This document shows positions 45,667 to 57,885 of a stretch of 64,000 nt of DNA, piece by piece; position 1 is the stretch's first letter, and the number at the start of each line of letters is the position of its first letter. The DNA lies in assembly GCA_037157565.1 (NCBI GenBank), contig JAZHRO010000002.1:77550001-77614000 (forward strand), in the 5' to 3' direction. Origin of the DNA: Thalassia testudinum. Taxonomy: Eukaryota > Streptophyta > Magnoliopsida > Alismatales > Hydrocharitaceae. Below the pieces are notes generated by a model. That model had not been told where the DNA came from and did not search any database. It saw nothing but the letters and a program-made list of their open reading frames with translations. The position numbers and the translations under genes are program-made.

Positions 45667-47125
45667 GTTTGTGGAGGAGGAGAATGATTCGGCTTGTTTC
45701 CTAAAATTATCAGACAATTCAAACAGTTCAGGGTTTTGTGACCTCCTCCCAAACATGCACGACCGCAGGAAGAATTGTGGGGATACGAAGGGAAAAGGAG
45801 ATAAGAGAAATGATGCCGCAAAGGTACACTTGATGACAAATCAAGACAATCAAATTCCTAACCTCTACAGTATGCCCTTAGACCTAAAGATCTAAGTTAC
45901 CTACTATCACGATCTACGGAACCGAATGCGAGCACCGCGGAACCACCGGGCCAGATTGAAAGGCTGTTTGCCCCAGTCTTAGACACCCGATAGCACGCAG
46001 GAACCCTCACCAGCACGTAGGCGCTACACGTATGTAGTTAGACCTCCAATCCTTAATAAGGGTCAAGTTGCTACCAGTTTTAGTTAGAGGCTTAGGATCA
46101 AGTGCTTCTGGAATGTGAAGGGCATTATTTACGGGTAATGCCCAAGTGATTGATTTTATAAAGTGTGTAAACCAAGCATGCAATGGGGAAATCTCCCCGA
46201 ATTAAAGTTTTAATTACTGAATGGTTTTTAGAGTTTCAGCCTTAAGTAGTATAGATTTTAGGATCTCGCTGAATTACCAATTCAACCAATCTCTGGGTTT
46301 TGAGAGAATACAAGTTTTTTTCTAAGCCCAACAAACCCTTCTTCAATGTCAGTTGGTTAATGCATACTAAAATGCAATGAGCTTCCCTAGATGGAGATTT
46401 CTATGTGTGGATGCATGAGTCAATTTTAGATTAGTGTGAAAGGGAGCCAAAGCACTTCAATTCAAGTGCTCCCAATCACCAGAATGATGTTCCACACACA
46501 AGGCTCAGCCATAAGATAAAGAAAATCAAATTGTTGGGGTTGAAGTATTCGGGATCAAATCTTAGGCACGTGAAAGGTCGTGGTGGGGTGGAATCAACTC
46601 AATTCCAAGTCTCCCCACCAAAAATGTGATCCCGAATTGCAGATAAATGAGGCAAAGAGGGATGGAAATCAATCTTTTATTTTTTCCCCAACGAATACTT
46701 CATGCGGTGAAAGATTCAAGAATCAAGATTCTTGGATCTTCGCTATGCGAAGTTTGGCGGGAAATCCTGGGGCGGTGGGAGTGATGGCAAACAATCAAAC
46801 AAGTGATTTTTAATCCACTTTCCCCAAGAGATGCCAAGAAGTGTTTTTAGTTTTTTTTTATTATTATTAGGGTGACAAGTTGACCTAAGTTGCTAAGAAA
46901 GAGAGACCTACCTTTTCAGCAACGTGGGCGAAGTTCTAGTGCGGTGCCGATGGCTTTATGCTCTCGTTCCCGCCTTGGATCTGCCCACGTCTCTGACTTC
47001 GTCTGCCTGCCTTCTCCTTGCAACTAGTTCACCTGCACACCAACAAAAAAAACACCTGTGAAGAGAAGGGTGTGAGAAGAGAAAAATTAAAGGAATGGAG
47101 TAGAAACTTACCTGAATGCATACTT
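45667..47125 (-). other. E7 leader
   Basis: About 1.46 kb between primer-binding site and gag ATG. No RNA gene or domain is recognised. Confidence 0.5.
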
Positions 47126-47142
47126 CCCTAGTTACGGCGCCA
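47126..47142 (-). promoter_or_regulatory. Primer-binding site of E7
   Basis: Minus strand tggcgccgtaactaggg, 9 bases after the LTR end (...ctgacca). It keeps TGGCGCCGT of the common Ty3 primer-binding site. Confidence 0.75.
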
Positions 47143-47151
47143 GAAAAAGTG

Positions 47152-49470
47152 TGGTCAGGCTCGGATTGGCGGTGTTAATATGGTGATTTAATCGTTGAAA
47201 TGAGTATAGTGGTTAACCTAAATCGAGCCTAACCATCTTTTTACAAAATTTTTAACCTGGCCTCCTTGATTTTATCTTGGTCACTTTTAGGCCCAAGGTC
47301 GAACTCAAGGAAGTGGGATTAGAGGTAAATAAGTTTCTACGCCTGTCCTTCAGCGAATCTCTTTCGTTCATTTATTATGTTTTCGGTGTTTTTCTATTTA
47401 AGATTTTTTTCTGATAATTTTTGCCCTTGAGGTACACCCTCAACATCAGGTTCTTGGCTTTGAGCCAAATTAGGATTCCAAAACTGGTCTTGCTATTTGC
47501 AAGACTGAGTACCTGCAAGTCAAGGATTATCTTTTCTCTTTTATATATTTTTTATCTTTTTGATAGCAAGAAAGAGAAACAGAAAAAATATAAATATAGT
47601 ATATATGTATATATAGAAATATATATAATATATATATAGGGGTGGGGGTGGAGGTGGAAGTGGCGTGTAGTACGGTGTCGAGTTGATCGTCGTCTAGGAA
47701 GATGCAACCAACAGGATGAAGTGCCGCATGGAGTGTAGGATGGATGGGTGGAAGGTGTGTGCGGAGATGCTTTCCGTACTCGTGTATCGGGAAATATTAG
47801 CAACTGGTGCAAATATTCCCGCGGTACAACGTGTGGTAGGTGATATGAAAAAATATATATATATGTATTTATATAAATATATATTTATATGTATAGATAT
47901 AGATATGGTTATAATTACATAGGTGTATATGTAGTTATATATGTATATGTATATATATATATAGATATGTAAATATATATATAGATAGATGTATGTGTGT
48001 GTGTATATATATATATATATATTTATAATTAGATATATATGTATGTATAGATAACTATATATATATATTAGTATAAGTATCTATGTATATAGATATATGT
48101 AGATGGATATATATATATATGTATTTATAGCTATAGATATATATGTATGTATATTTGTATGTATATATATATATATATATGTATAAATATATGTGTATAT
48201 ATATGTATATAAACATATATATAAATATATTTATGTATATATATATAAGTATATAGTCGTGTACAGGTGAGTGAGTGTGTGTACACGTGAGTGTGTACAA
48301 GTGTGGTGTGTGTGTGTGGGTGAGCTGTGTGTCTGTGAGTGAGAGAGAGAGAGCGTTTGCTGGTTAAGTCGTCTAGGGGCTTCAGCCGATGTTTGGTGGT
48401 GCGCGCAGGAGCCTGCACGCGCAGGTGCAGGCGCACACTGGAGGGAGAGGCGTGAGGGTGTAGCGCAGCGTACCACGATGCGCGCTGAGGTGAACGCGAG
48501 CGGAGAAGCTAGCGCTGGAGTAGACGCAGCAGGCGTGAGCGTACGCGAAAGCAGGCGCGTGGACAGGCTGGCGACAGTTGCGGCATGGAGAGAGAGCGCG
48601 CAGTGACGGGATAAGTGAGAAACTTTCCGATCACCGCACTCTAGCTACAATGTTGCGCTCTCTAGCGTGAACAGTAGCTACAGTGCACGCTCGGCGCGAG
48701 CAACTGTCTGCGGCTGGTTCTGCGTGCGCCGGTGCTGTGGAGCGGGCTTGCGCGCACGGAAGGAGCTGCGCCGACTACTACAAGGGCATGCGGTGGCCTG
48801 CGCACGGGTGAGAGGCTACTGCGCCGTGCTGCTGCTGCTACTGAGCTTCCAAGCTTGAGTCTGCGGTAATGGCAGAAGTGCTTGAACGTAGAAACAGAGG
48901 GTGGAATCCACCACACCCACCTGCTCTTGGATGAGCTGGGTGGTGGTGGGACTCACGGTGGTGGTCGTGGACCAATGTGAGCTGCTCCTGCCTGCAGCGT
49001 GTCTTTCCAGCAGGAAGAGGGGCTACGTATGGAGGGGAGAGGGGAGGAGATGGCCTGGAGAAGGAAGGTTGCTATGTGTTTTTTTTTTTTGTTGGACCAG
49101 CTCCCGCAAGGGAGATGGCTGTGCCCTTTTTAAAGAGGAATGAGGCATGCATAGCCATGCCCTGGGCTGCATGCATGGCTAAGCATGCGGCTGGCAAGGA
49201 GTGGCATGAAGAAGAAGCAGCCATGCCCTATAGCCGCGCGGAGGAGAAGAATTTCAAAGCCAAATAAAAATAAAGATGGTGATTTTGCAAGGCAGCACTT
49301 GAAGAATACGTTAATTACAAGGCCAATTTATTCACTCTCCTCCCCTCTCAAACAAATGCATGCATGCGTTTATTTTTACAAATGCAACTATGGTTACCTA
49401 ATATGCACTGGCAATGTTAGGAAATAGCCCAAGATGGCCCAATTGTTGGTGTATTTTTGCTGTGCAATCA
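47152..49470 (-). mobile_element. 5' LTR of E7
   Basis: 2319 bp, collinear with 36044-38401. Microsatellite at 47848-48265 and TATA-like box at 49124-49135. Confidence 0.92.
47848..48265. repeat. TA/TATATG microsatellite in E7 5' LTR
   Basis: Partner of the tract at 36735-37190, with different unit numbers. Confidence 0.9.
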
Positions 49471-49475
49471 GTCAG

Positions 49476-49972
49476 CTAGGGGCCCTACCATCCCAGCTAG
49501 TTCCAAACCCTAAAAATATCCAAAAAAATAGGTTTAACCCAAGAGGTCAACATCAAGCTCAGGGACAAGCCCACATTCTAAATCAAGTTCCCCTAAATCA
49601 GATTCAAAACCTGCCCTCTACACCTCCCGAATTTGAGTATCTAAATCAACAGCAATCATATCCGAATCAAATGAATCAACCTTTATTACCGAATCCATCT
49701 TTCTAGAATCAAGCATCTACATCTTCTCCTGCATCCCCTTCACATGTGGGTATTAACTCTGTTACAACCCACCGTAGGACTTCCACTAAGGACCCCATAG
49801 ATCCATGCTTGCAATCCCAAGACCCTAGTACATCTAGAACAGCTCTTATTTCTACACCTTTGAGAGGTGATTCACCTGATCCCACTATTCCCGCTAAGTA
49901 GAACCCCTGAGTAGAACAGATATCTAAGTCCCATTCCCAGAAGCATTGAAGAAATATAGGAAACAAAAGCAG
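49476..49972 (+). pseudogene. gag: E6 gag, 3' part
   Basis: Continues E6 gag after E7 in the same frame: LGALPSQLVPNPKNIQKNRF, where Athila proteins have a similar LP-NPKE stretch, followed by a Gln/Asn/Pro-rich part. Stops occur at about 49707, 49897 and 49906. It ends ...KKYRKQKQ-like at 49972 where S4 enters. Confidence 0.75.
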
Positions 49973-51959
49973 TGATAAGACAATTTTCACTTTCGAATAA
50001 TGTGATTAAGATGATTTGTCGTTTTAGTAACAAAGTGGTGGAAAACCGCTTAACAAAATAATTACAATAAAAATTAACCACTCACAGAAGAGCGGGTCGT
50101 GTCCACAGAGAGGCAATGATGCAATAAAATCTTGATTATTTCGTATTCGTTCAATCAAGTGCGAAATCCATAGTTAAATCTAACATGAAATGCGACGGAA
50201 ATAAGATGCACAATAACTCAAAAATATAACGGTAGATGTGCAATTTTTCCTCACTAAAATATTCAATAAATATGTGATGAATCTATGTAATTTCCAATTG
50301 ACATGCATTAGAGAAAATTTGTGCACATCTTAATCCAAAACCAATGTCAAACAATGTGAATCACAAAAGCCACGCAATTGTAAGAAAGCTTGAGTATGAA
50401 GTCACAATTTCACTCAATATTATAATCATAAATCAAAATTCATTTTCATGGAAATGGCATTCAAATGTAATTATTAATTAAAGTAAAAGCAGAGGATTTT
50501 ACCTCTCTCCTCCTTACACATGGGAGAGAGGTTCATTCGAGGCGCTACTCCTACAAGAGGTCGGTTGATGCGAGGTCTTCGCGGTGGTGGTGATGGTGCG
50601 TCGTGAGATGGCCGGAGCCAGCCTACCGAAGGAAAGGAGTGGCGGCAATGGAGGAGCCTGCTGCTGGCCACACGTGCTGCAGGCGCAAGGAGAGCAGCGT
50701 GCAGGCACAGCAGGCGCTGTAGACGCACGCGGAGCATGGGCTCATGGAGGTGCGGCTCTGCAGGGCGCACAGGTGCACATGGGCGTGCTGGTGGCACCCG
50801 CTGCAGGTGCTGCAGGGAGGCGCTGGAGCGTGGGCACGTGGAGGCGTGGCTCTGCAGACCGCAAGGGGTGCACGGGCGTGGGTCCTAGAATGCGGGCTAC
50901 TAGCGTGCCAGCGTGAAGTCGCATGGAGCGCACGCTGTGGCCGAGCGGAGGTGAGGAAGTGCAGGGGCGCTAGAGATTCTGGAGAAGGCAACGAGGCGCG
51001 GGTGTGCTGGCTAGGCTGGAGGCATGTGGTGGGTCTGATGCATCGTGCGCATGGGTAGTGAGTTGGATGGAGGTGCGAGCGGCGGTTGAGGTGGGCGCGC
51101 ACACCTGCTGCGGTGGGGAGCGAGCAGGTGTGTGCAGGCGGTGTGCTGCAGAAAGGTGCGCGAGCATGGTGAAGGTGAAGGCGGGGTGGGCAAATGGTGC
51201 GTGCACTGAAGGTGGGTGCACTGGAGGTGGCGTGAGTTGCTGGCAGGAAGAGTTGCAACACTTTGTGCTGCAATGGGTGTGGCGAGGTTTTTGGGTTCTT
51301 TTTTGTGGAGTGGAGGAAAAATAGAGAATGGGGAAGAAGATGGAGGTGGATGCTGGTGATGGCAGTGAAGATGGTAGCATGCATGCCTATGTGTGCTTAT
51401 GGTGGAGCAGCGTGCATTCACGGTGATGTGAGCAAGCTCCGAATGGTGGTGTGGCCTATCACACCACACGCCCACGATGGTGGAGGCTGGCCGCCACAAT
51501 TGAGGCCGGTGGTGGTGGAGGGGATGAGAGTGGTGCACTCTCTGCACAATGATGAATAGGGGTGCGGACCTCCTTCTCAACGGCAGCTCTCCCTTCTTCT
51601 TTTGTAGCCACGGCTACACTGATTTCAAATTCAAAATGCCGCAGCATGAATGTGATGTGCAAGAGACAGAGCTAGAGGAGTTACCTGTGCAAGGAGAAAA
51701 CAAATAAAAGAATAAAATAATTAGGGTTATTTATACATAACACCTTAACTTCTATGTTAATTAAAATAGTGCATCTAATTAATTAACTACTAATTAAATG
51801 TATGCAACCCTAGGTTAATTCTAAATGCATGAATTATGTACTTAAGCTAAAAATATGAATTAATTTATTTACATCCTAATGTATGCTACCTAAATGTTAA
51901 AATTAATTTAATGTCTAGACATTTAGATAGTTAAATAGCCCACGAATATGGGCTAATCA
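49973..51959 (-). mobile_element. S4: solo LTR inside E6
   Basis: 1987 bp, beginning TGATAAGACA and ending GGGCTAATCA. Near-matching target duplications are AGCAG (49968-49972) and AGTAG (51960-51964). E6 coding similarity ends before it and resumes after it. The gtccacagagaggc motif near the left end marks U5, so orientation is minus. A TATA-like ATGTATAAATAACC lies on the minus strand at 51725-51738. Its GC-rich middle (50570-51560) gives long but featureless open frames. The family is not otherwise present here. Confidence 0.85.
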
Positions 51960-51964
51960 AGTAG

Positions 51965-52912
51965 GCTGTCACATTATATGAGGATTTAATTAAAATTTTT
52001 GAATAGGTTCACATTAATATCCCACTCCTAGATGCTATCAAGTACATTCTGACATACGTGAGATTTCTCAAGGAGTTGTGTACTTCTAAGCATAAGCCAA
52101 AGAAAGGGAGCACTGTGGTACTCTCTGAGCAAGTGAGCTCAATTATTTCGAGTATGTTTCCTTTGAAAAGAACGACCCAGGATCTCCATTTATTTTCTGT
52201 ATAATTGGGGCCCAGTGCTTTGATAGAGCCCTCCTTGATTTAGGGGCATCCATTAATCTTATTCCATCTTTCCTTGGTAGAACACTTTGAGATAGAAAAC
52301 CTTAAGCCTACCAATGTGACTTTACAATTAGCATATAGATCTATTAAGTCACCAAAAGGAGTTTTGGAAGATATCATAGTTAGAGTTCGGGATTTTTACT
52401 TTCCAATGGATTTTATTGTACTTGATATGGAAGTACTCGAATGTATTAGCGATACCCCAATTATTTTAGGGAGACCCTTTTTAGCCACTGCAAAGGCCAA
52501 CATAGATTGTGAATCTAGAAAGATAGAGTTAAAGTTTGGGGAGAAGACAATTAAACTTGATATATTTAGAGCTTCTCGAGGATTAAATTGCAAATGGATT
52601 GAGAAGATAAAATTTGTTTCTATTCTTGAGGATAACCCTAGTTCCTTAGAACAAGATGAAATCCCGCTATCAGAATCTCTACTCGATCCAGAAATTGAAT
52701 TACATGGCTTATCTTTTCCTCTGTTTGTAGTAGAAAATCCCATCCCAGCCTCTACTGTTGATTCTACTCCTAAAATTGAACTCAACCCATTTCCTAATAC
52801 ACTAAAACATGTCTATCGTGAACCCGATCAAACATATCCTGTAATCATTAATTCACACCTTTCTGAATCTCAAGAATCAAAATTGATCACGGTTTTACGA
52901 GATCATAAGTAG
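51965..52912 (+). pseudogene. pro: E6 gag end and aspartic protease
   Basis: It begins with the gag-protease linker (VHINIPLLDAIKYIPTYVRF, about 52010) and reaches the protease active site ALLDLGASINLIPS at about 52228-52266, with catalytic Asp at 52237. A one-base shift follows. The frame 52274-52912 then gives VTLQLAYRSIKSPKGVLEDI, MDFIVLDME and PIILGRPFLATAKANIDC, then an acidic spacer ending ESQESKLITVLRDHK, which precedes RT. The DLG triplet is intact, unlike E7. Confidence 0.85.
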
Positions 52913-54377
52913 GCAATTGGGTAGACTCTACACGATCTCACTAGGATTAGCCCCAATTACTATACTCATCACATTTATATTGAAGATGGGGCACGACCTT
53001 CCCACGAAGCATAGCGGTGAGTAAATCTGAATCTTAAAGAGGTCATAAAGAAAGAAATCATCAAGTGGCTAGACGCTAATATTATCTATCCTATATCTGA
53101 TAGCCCTTGGGTGAGTCCAATTCAAGCGGTACCCAAAAATGCAGGACTCACCATAATCAAGACTAAATCAGGAGAAACCATTCCCACATGAATTGCGAAT
53201 TCGTGGTGGGTTTGCATCGATTACCGCAAACTCAACACAGTTGCAAAGAAGGACCACTTTCCTCTACCATTCATTGATCAAATCCTTGAGAAACTTACTG
53301 GTAATAAGTTTTGCTTTTTAGATCGTTACTCAGGATACAATCAAGTTGCAATCCACCCTGAAGATCAAGAGAAAATGACTTTCACCTACCCCTACGGAAC
53401 CAGTGCTTTCTGAAGGATGCTATTTGGGCTTTGCAATGCACTTGCAACTTTTCAGTGGTGCATGCTAACCATTTTTACTGAGATGGTGGGTGAATATATG
53501 GAAGTATTCATGGATGATTTTTCAATTTTTTGGGAAACCTTTGATAGCTATCTTGATAATCTATCGAAGATCTTAAAACATTGTATTGAAATCAATCTTG
53601 TCCTCGGTTAGGAGAAGAGCCATTTTACGGTTCCACAGGTCATTGTACTTAGCCATCTCGTGTCCAAATGAGGTATCCAAGTAGATCGAGCCAAGATCAA
53701 ACAAATCTTAAATCTACCAATCCTTGACTCGATCAAGGGCAACTGATCATTTCTCGAGCATGTTGGATTTTATAGAAGATTTATACTTGATTTTTCAAAG
53801 ATTGGCCGACCACTCACGAATCTCCTCACAAAAGACAAGATTTTTGAGATGAATGAGGAGTGTATTTCTGCATTCGAAACCTTGAGAGATAGAGTTATAC
53901 AAGCTCCTATTCTGCAACCTTCTGATTGGAATCTACCTTTTGAAATCACGTGTGATGCATCTGGTTATGCAGTTGGAGCTGTTTTAGGATAGAAAGTCAA
54001 GAAAAATCCTGTAGTGATTTACTATGCTAGTAAGACACTGAATGACGCATAAAGGGATTATACTATTACTGAGAAGGAATTATTAGTGATAGTATTTGGG
54101 TTGGAAAAATTCAGATCTTATATGCTTAGATCTCAAATCATTGTGTACTCTAATCACTCTGCATTCAAGTACCTTCTATCTAAGGACACGAAACCTAGGC
54201 TAACAAGATGGATCTTGCTTCTGCAACAATTTGACCTAGAAATTCATGAAAAGGTGGGAAGACTAAATGTTGTTGTCTTCTCCTCCAATCACTGAACATT
54301 TTCTTGATGAACATCTTTTGACTATATCTTCTGATCTTCCTTGGTATGTTGACATTGTAAATTATTTGGTTACACAT
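52913..54377 (+). pseudogene. pol: E6 reverse transcriptase, RNase H and integrase linker
   Basis: RT: KKEIIKWLDANIIYPISDSPW (about 53050), VCIDYRKLNTVAKKDHFPLPF (about 53215), CNALATFQWCMLTIF, active site VFMDDFSIF (FMDD 53507-53518). HVGFYRRFILDF is at about 53760. RNase H has CDAS (about 53955), ITEKELL (about 54065) and [10 protein letters not shown] (about 54145), where the Asp of the usual TDH is Asn. The QEFDLEI-type segment reads [12 protein letters not shown] (about 54225). More than eight stops occur. Coding is cut by E8 at WYVDIVNYLVTH (54377). Confidence 0.88.
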
Positions 54378-55092
54378 TGTTAACGCACAAAATCGATGTT
54401 TTAAAATACTTCGTCATAGTTTAGTCGAAAGAACACAAAAATAAATACAATTTATGCTCGAATTTTAAAGTTTGAGGTTGTTCACTGGGAGCAAGTATTG
54501 GAATTAATCTCAAGATCACAATATAACCACAATGATGAGCAATTTATAATGAAAAATCCATGCAAGAATGATATATGTATGAGAATCAGTAGCAATGTGC
54601 AAAAATAATGGGGTAAAATGGTGATTTAAATCACCAATTACTCTTATACAATAATACCAAATAAGTGAACAATATCAACAAATAATTCCACGCAAGGTAA
54701 GCGGTATAGCCTCAGAAGAACAAATTGGTGGAATCAAATGTTGGATGCTCAAATCAGGTGACTTAAATGTCACCTACTACAGTGCTCTATAGAGAGCCGT
54801 TCTTCTTCAGCTCTTCCTCAAGTCACACACAGAGGCAAAGGCCTCTTCTCCTCAAGTGTTAGAGAGTTAGAGAGCAAGGCAAAACCCCCCCCTTTCCTCT
54901 CTCTCTCTTTCCTTCTCTTCTTTATCTCAAAGACCCAAGGTTACCGGGTAATCGAGTAGGAACAGTAACCAGATCCGGGTGTAGGCCTGCGAGCGTGATC
55001 ACAGGCAGTGGGGCTAGGCAGGTTAAGCGGGTGAGGGTACATGAGGGACTTGACCCCTCTTGTACTGGGAGAAAAGTTGGATGCAGAAAATC

Positions 55093-55135
55093 AATTTATA
55101 CGCTGTGACAAGTCTAAGATCCCACGATGTGGGAC
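55093..55135 (-). promoter_or_regulatory. Exact USE plus TATA module in E8 LTR
   Basis: Minus strand GTCCCACATCG (55125-55135) matches the plant snRNA upstream sequence element RTCCCACATCG exactly. After 24 bases comes TATAAATT (55093-55100). Plant Pol III snRNA promoters (U6 type) have about this spacing; Pol II ones are about ten bases longer. Confidence 0.6.
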
Positions 55136-55934
55136 TATCTTGGTTGCTATTCTTCCCGTGCGAGCAGCGACTGAGGTTGGTTCAATTGAGGGTGAGGGAC
55201 TATCAACGCTCCGAATTGAAGGCCTAGGCATCTTCCTGGAAGGGTTTCGCACTACCTAGAGCAAGTTCATGGGCCTACTATGGAAGGAATGCTTGCTTCG
55301 AGCTCTTCAATGGAGCTCTGTCAATGGCGATGGCGATGGCGTGTTGCGAATGTAGTCAGGAAGGCCTGATGACCTCGAGGAAGGAAGACAGAGATGTGTG
55401 AGTTAGGTGAGGAGATAGAGAGAGATAAGCCCCAAATTTCTTTGGGACTTTTACTCAGTAAGGCAAGGTGATGCTCGTGAACATGGTGGTGGGCGGAGAG
55501 ATGGTCTATGGTAGTAGGAATGCTTCACTGGAGGTACACCAGCGAGGTGGAAGACGGAGGCATGGAGGGCACGTGAGGAGTCAATTTGAAGTGGTGATGA
55601 TACGGTGTTGATGAGCAGATGATAGGGAGTCGTCGAGACTAAGTAGCGGATGAAGGGGGGCAGAGGAGGCACCAGATCTGGTATGGCTGGTGCTAGAGAT
55701 GAAGGATGCTCCGGGGGTAGATAACGGTGATACGGAGGGATAGAGGGCACCTCGCCGATATTGTGAGGTGCAGAAAGACGTGGGGAAGGAGAACCAACCG
55801 CCTATTGTATGTGGCGGCTGGCAAAGAGGTCGGAGGTGGAGAGTAGTCAAAGCGAGGTGGAGTGAGTTGGAGATTGAGGAAGAAGAGGTGTTTTTGGCTC
55901 TATTTCTCACTAAGGAGGTGAGGTTGTTCATGGA

Positions 55935-55950
55935 GGTCCTTTATAGGACT
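55935..55950 (-). promoter_or_regulatory. TATA box of E8 LTR
   Basis: Minus strand agtcctataaaggacc; the likely Pol II start region. Confidence 0.55.
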
Positions 55951-55964
55951 TCAAGCAAGCTTCC

Positions 55965-56961
55965 TGTAAGCACCTCTATTTTGATGCACCAAAATTATGT
56001 TTATTGCTAAGACTGACATTTCAGGACTATCTTGGATTGAAGCCTCTGTTCAAGATAAAAGTTTAGATAGTTGCTGATGTGCGTCTTTTTCATTTATTTG
56101 AGTCTAGGACATTATTGTAAACCTCAAATAAAACTCAAAAATGATTTTTTTCGCGTATCTTTTTAAAACCAAATTTTAGGGTTATTGATCAACCAAAATA
56201 CTTTGATCGACCAACCTACTTACTCGACTGATCAAATCAGTCCATTTTAGGAAGTTAAGAAAAATTCTCTTAATCGACCAACCAAGCTATTTGATCGACC
56301 AACAAGTGATCGACCAACATTCTTAATTGATCAACCAAAGTACTTTTTGATTGATCAATTAACCTTAATTGATCGACCGATTTTGTTTCATATTCAAGCA
56401 AAACTTTTTGTATAAATAGAGGTCACACGCAGCCCATTCCTTTACAACTTTTAAATAGAAACACCATTCAAAAACAGAGCTTCTCATGCTTATTGCAAAA
56501 GGCTTTCACGTCCCGTTCTTCACACTCTTCGAAAGCACAACGCCTTGAACCTCTGTGAAAAATCGATGTGATTATTTATTAAGGTTCCATAGAATTCATT
56601 TTCTTGTTATACTATTTTGTTGTTTTGATTTACGGATCCCAAGCCTGTTCGGAAGATCCGTGGTTGTTGCTTTTGCTTCTCTTCAGGATAAAAGAGAAGG
56701 GTTTGTAAGAGGTTGTGCCACCCTCGTTCAAGTGGTACAAATAGTGGATTGACTAGCTTGTACTAGTTGGAAAAATCCTAAGCCGGGAGGCTTAGGTAGT
56801 GGTTTTTACCCAGATTGGGTTTCCACTATAAATCAAGTGTACTGTGTGCATGAATCTTTGTTGTCTTATTTTTTAATCTAACTCATATTTTTTAAAGCAA
56901 TACTATTCACCCCTCTCCTTTAGTATTTAGTTGCGATCCACAGGATATTCTCCAACCCTCA
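55965..56961. mobile_element. S5: solo LTR, Copia-like, inside E8 LTR
   Basis: 997 bp, from TGTAAGCACC to ...ccaaccctca. Target duplications CTTCC (55960-55964) and CTTCT (56962-56966) differ by one base. Removing it restores the cttccaagcttgg site seen in E1's LTR (1430-1442). The ttcacccctctcc string near the right end is typical of Copia (SIRE-type) LTR ends. Orientation is probably plus. Confidence 0.75.
56185..56380. repeat. Clustered GATCGACCAAC motifs in S5
   Basis: Variants of (t)gatcgaccaacc and ttgatcaacc occur about nine times with irregular spacing. Confidence 0.7.
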
Positions 56962-57097
56962 CTTCTAAGCTTGGAAACAAGTTTAAGAAGCTTGGATTTT
57001 CAGGGGGAGAGCTTGAGGTCCAAGGATTCGCACTAGCCAAAAGGGAGGATTTGGAAGCTAGAAGTAGGTTTAGATGATCAAGAATTACCTCAAGATC

Positions 57098-57121
57098 ATC
57101 CCTTCCAATCTTCGAAGGGAT
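57098..57121. repeat. LTR-beta hairpin, E8 copy with paired change
   Basis: Arms ATCCCTTC (57098-57105) and GAAGGGAT (57114-57121). Relative to E1, E3 and E4 both arms changed so that pairing is kept. Confidence 0.75.
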
Positions 57122-57885
57122 TGGTTAAGTAATCAAGGAGGAATCCTTGATTGAAACCTCGAGTGTGTGGGTTCACACTTGCCATGGTGGCAGGGACTCA
57201 TCTGCAAAAAAGAAGGTAAAGTTGAGGGGTAGCTCGTGAGGATTTTTGAAAGTTGAGGGGTTTTTTAAGAAAAAGAATCAAAATAGGATTAAAATGCAAA
57301 CTAGGTCAAGATGATCTCAAATTGGACCCAAATTTTATTACAAACCTAATTTGGACCCAAGGAATCTAATGGTGAAGTTAGATTTTGGTTTTAACCATGT
57401 TTGACTAGGTAATTTATGCAAAAACCTAGATTAGGGCAATTATCTATCTAAGACTATGTTTTATGTCAAATTGGGTTCCAATGGTCAAATCAAAGGTACT
57501 AAACTTTAGAAAATATTTTTCTATGATTTTTAAAAGGTTTATGTGAATTATATTTTGACCATAACCTCAGTTAATTAAGCAGGTCTATTTTTAGGATTTC
57601 ATATGTCCATTAATTCTTGAAATACGTGAAAACTTGTTTCGTTCTATATGGATCCAATTATTAGACATTAATGACCATATGACCTTTATTAAACCCCTAA
57701 AATACCCTGTGGTTATTCTGTATCTGTGGAATGTTGTTAATTTTACAAAAATGACCTTGTATTCTTCTCTTCTTTTCAAAACAAAATAATATGCCCTTAG
57801 GACCTTTTGATAGATATGTAGGATAATTTATCAACCTTTTTAGACCAAATCAAGCTAGTTATGGCTCATGATGGTGTTCCCATCA

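Larger units (their letters stand above)
36044..49470 (-). mobile_element. E7: complete minus-strand Athila element
   Basis: 13,427 bp with LTRs at 36044-38401 (3') and 47152-49470 (5'), beginning TGGTC and ending CAATCA on the plus strand. Target duplication GTCAG is at 36039-36043 and 49471-49475. Minus-strand order: primer-binding site, leader, gag, protease, RT, RNase H, integrase, 3' region, polypurine tract. It is the best preserved element in the window. In the last 61 bases the two LTRs differ at 3 positions. It lies within E6 gag, whose reading frame resumes exactly after the duplication. Confidence 0.95.
29692..54377 (+). mobile_element. E6: plus-strand Athila element split by E7, S4 and E8
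   Basis: E6 sequence lies at 29692-36043, 49476-49972 and 51965-54377. Order: 5' LTR (about 29692-33945), leader, gag, protease, RT, RNase H, start of integrase linker. Gag resumes in the same frame after E7, and the gag-protease frame resumes after S4. E8 cuts it at 54377, so integrase and the 3' LTR are beyond the window. E6 lies in E4's RT: E4 pol similarity stops at about 29687 and TG starts at 29692. The flanking duplication would be TCTAA but the other copy is out of view. Confidence 0.85.
54378..57885 (-). mobile_element. 3' LTR of E8 (family beta), split by S5
   Basis: Starts TGTTAACGCA and ends GTTCCCATCA. Without S5 it is about 2.5 kb, the same as S3. It carries the USE-TATA module (55093-55135), a TATA box on the minus strand (CCTATAAAGGACC, within 55935-55950) and the hairpin at 57098-57121. 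Confidence 0.88.

Noticed and set aside
50623..51384. Open frame of 253 codons, minus strand, and several overlapping long frames
   Set aside because: It lies in the GC-rich middle of solo LTR S4. His/Pro/Ala/Cys-rich composition, no domain, and equally long frames on the other strand make it a composition artefact.
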